Of a stretch of 11,201 nucleotides of DNA, positions 10,381 through 11,201 are shown piece by piece. Source of the DNA: an uncultured delta proteobacterium (GTDB lineage Bacteria > Myxococcota_A > Polyangia > Polyangiales > Polyangiaceae); assembly GCA_903893335.1 (NCBI GenBank), contig CAITLX010000529.1, positions 1 through 11,201 on the forward strand, in the 5' to 3' direction. The notes under the pieces were generated by a model. It ran no database searches. It was not told the origin of the DNA and saw only the letters and a program-made list of their open reading frames with translations. How positions within the stretch are numbered: position 1 is the stretch's first letter; every line of letters starts with the position of its first letter. A program made the position numbers and the translations under genes.

Positions 10381-11201
10381 CTACCCCCGCAGCCCCGCGA
10401 CCTCGCCGGGCTCGAAGCCGAGCAAGTCGGGCTCGACCGCGAGCGACACGCCGAAGCGCTCGCGCACGCCGGCGCGCACCCGCGCCGCGAAGGCGACGAC
10501 CTCGGCGGCCGAGGCGCCCCCGCGGTTGACGACCGCGAGCGCGTGGCGCGTCGAGAGCCCCACGCGTCCGTCGGAGGTGCCGCGCGGAAAGCCCGCGCGC
10601 TCGATGAGCCACCCGGCCGACAGCTTGGCGAAGCCTCCCGCCGCCGCGTAGCGCGGCATCGACTCGCCCGCGGGCAGGTCGGCCCGCCGCGCGACCGCGT
10701 CGGCCTCGTCGGCGCGCAAGGTCGGGTTGACGAAGAACGACCCGACGCTGCGGCCATTGGCGTCGGCGGGATCGAAGAGCATCGACTTGCCGCGCCGCAG
10801 CGCGAGCACGGCGTCGCGCGCCTCGGCGAGCGTCGGGCGAGCGCCCAGCGCGCGCGCGAGCTCGGGGTAGCGCACGTCGGGCGCGCCCCCCTCGACGAGG
10901 TCGAACGTCACGCGCGTCACGACGTACGCGTCGCGCCACGCCCCCTTGAACGCGCTCGACCGGTAGCCGAAGCCGCACGCGCTCGCGTCGAACCGCACCG
11001 CCTGGCCCGTGGCGCGCGCGAGGGCCTCGACAGCGACCACCGTGCTCGCGACCTCTTGCCCGTAGGCGCCGACGTTCTGCACCGGGGTCGCGCCGACCGA
11101 CCCGGGCACGCCCGAGAGACACTCGAGCCCGGCGAGCCCGCGCTCCACCGCGAGCGCGACGAGAGCGTCGAGGGGCTCGCCGGCGGCGACCTCGACCCGC
11201 A
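10381..11201 (-). CDS. murB: UDP-N-acetylenolpyruvoylglucosamine reductase, 5'-partial
   Basis: MurB is the cytoplasmic FAD enzyme that uses NADPH to reduce UDP-GlcNAc-enolpyruvate to UDP-MurNAc in peptidoglycan synthesis. The 272 visible residues begin RVEVAAGEPLDALVALAVE and continue into LSGVPGSVGATPVQNVGAYG, the FAD-binding end. CGFGYRSSAFKG carries the substrate-binding Arg. SVGSFFVNP carries the catalytic Ser equivalent to E. coli Ser229. AVEPDLLGF near the C-terminus carries the catalytic Glu. WLIERAGFPRG and STRHALAVVNRGGAS belong to the substrate domain. The CGFGYR...FK wording resembles the E. coli (type I) form. The gene starts beyond the right edge: the frame stays open past the GTG at 11148, and conserved MurB sequence precedes it, so that GTG is internal. 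The stop is TAG at 10383-10381. It lies in the same direction as the downstream lipoprotein gene, with a 145-bp gap. Confidence 0.96.
   Translation of the reverse strand, partial: RVEVAAGEPLDALVALAVERGLAGLECLSGVPGSVGATPVQNVGAYGQEVASTVVAVEALARATGQAVRFDASACGFGYRSSAFKGAWRDAYVVTRVTFDLVEGGAPDVRYPELARALGARPTLAEARDAVLALRRGKSMLFDPADANGRSVGSFFVNPTLRADEADAVARRADLPAGESMPRYAAAGGFAKLSAGWLIERAGFPRGTSDGRVGLSTRHALAVVNRGGASAAEVVAFAARVRAGVRERFGVSLAVEPDLLGFEPGEVAGLRG

Noticed and set aside
10236..10757. N-terminal extension of the large protein by 174 codons
   Set aside because: The frame is open, but it overlaps the conserved end of murB on the same strand in another frame. The lipoprotein signal at 10235 gives a far better start.
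11146..11148. GTG at 11148 as the murB start
   Set aside because: Seventeen conserved-looking MurB residues precede it in frame (VEVAAGEPLDALVALA), and the FAD-binding N-terminus is absent, so it is an internal Val.

Overview
The window is very GC-rich, with strong G/C preference at third codon positions. It holds three genes: two housekeeping genes that run off the window edges, and one giant secreted protein gene of about 7.5 kb between them. The giant protein combines a lipoprotein signal, FG-GAP repeats, Dickkopf-type cysteine-rich modules and a C-terminal GCGC / membrane segment / Arg-cluster signal of the MYXO-CTERM type. That combination points to a member of the Myxococcota, probably a Polyangiales-like genome. 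The lineage is inferred from protein architecture and composition, not from a marker gene.

Layout. (1) Positions 2-2752, plus strand: nearly complete sucA, the E1 subunit of 2-oxoglutarate dehydrogenase. Its N-terminal end lies before the window. (2) Positions 2753-2765: a 13-bp gap between convergent stop codons, covered by a bulged hairpin that could stop transcription from both sides. (3) Positions 2766-10235, minus strand: one 2489-residue protein. In order it has a lipobox signal peptide (Cys27), an N-terminal domain ending in WPVTIDP, 14 FG-GAP repeats (residues 282-1059), nine cysteine-rich modules (from about residue 1064 to 2430) and a MYXO-CTERM signal (residues 2444-2489). (4) Positions 10236-10380: an intergenic gap with a weak promoter-like pair and two overlapping inverted repeats. 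(5) Positions 10381-11201, minus strand: the C-terminal 272 residues of MurB, which makes UDP-MurNAc for peptidoglycan. Its start lies beyond the window.

The three genes show no common pathway. SucA belongs to the TCA cycle and MurB to cell-wall synthesis; the large protein is predicted to be exported and surface-exposed, with function unknown. The main interest is the regularity of that protein. The first part is 14 blade-like repeats, mostly of exactly 56 codons. The second part contains six consecutive modules of about 157 residues, each with exactly 24 cysteines, whose sequence subtypes run A-B-A-A-B-A. The protein also appears to carry both an N-terminal lipid anchor and a C-terminal myxobacterial sorting signal. 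No RNA genes, insertion sequences, CRISPR arrays or attachment sites were seen.
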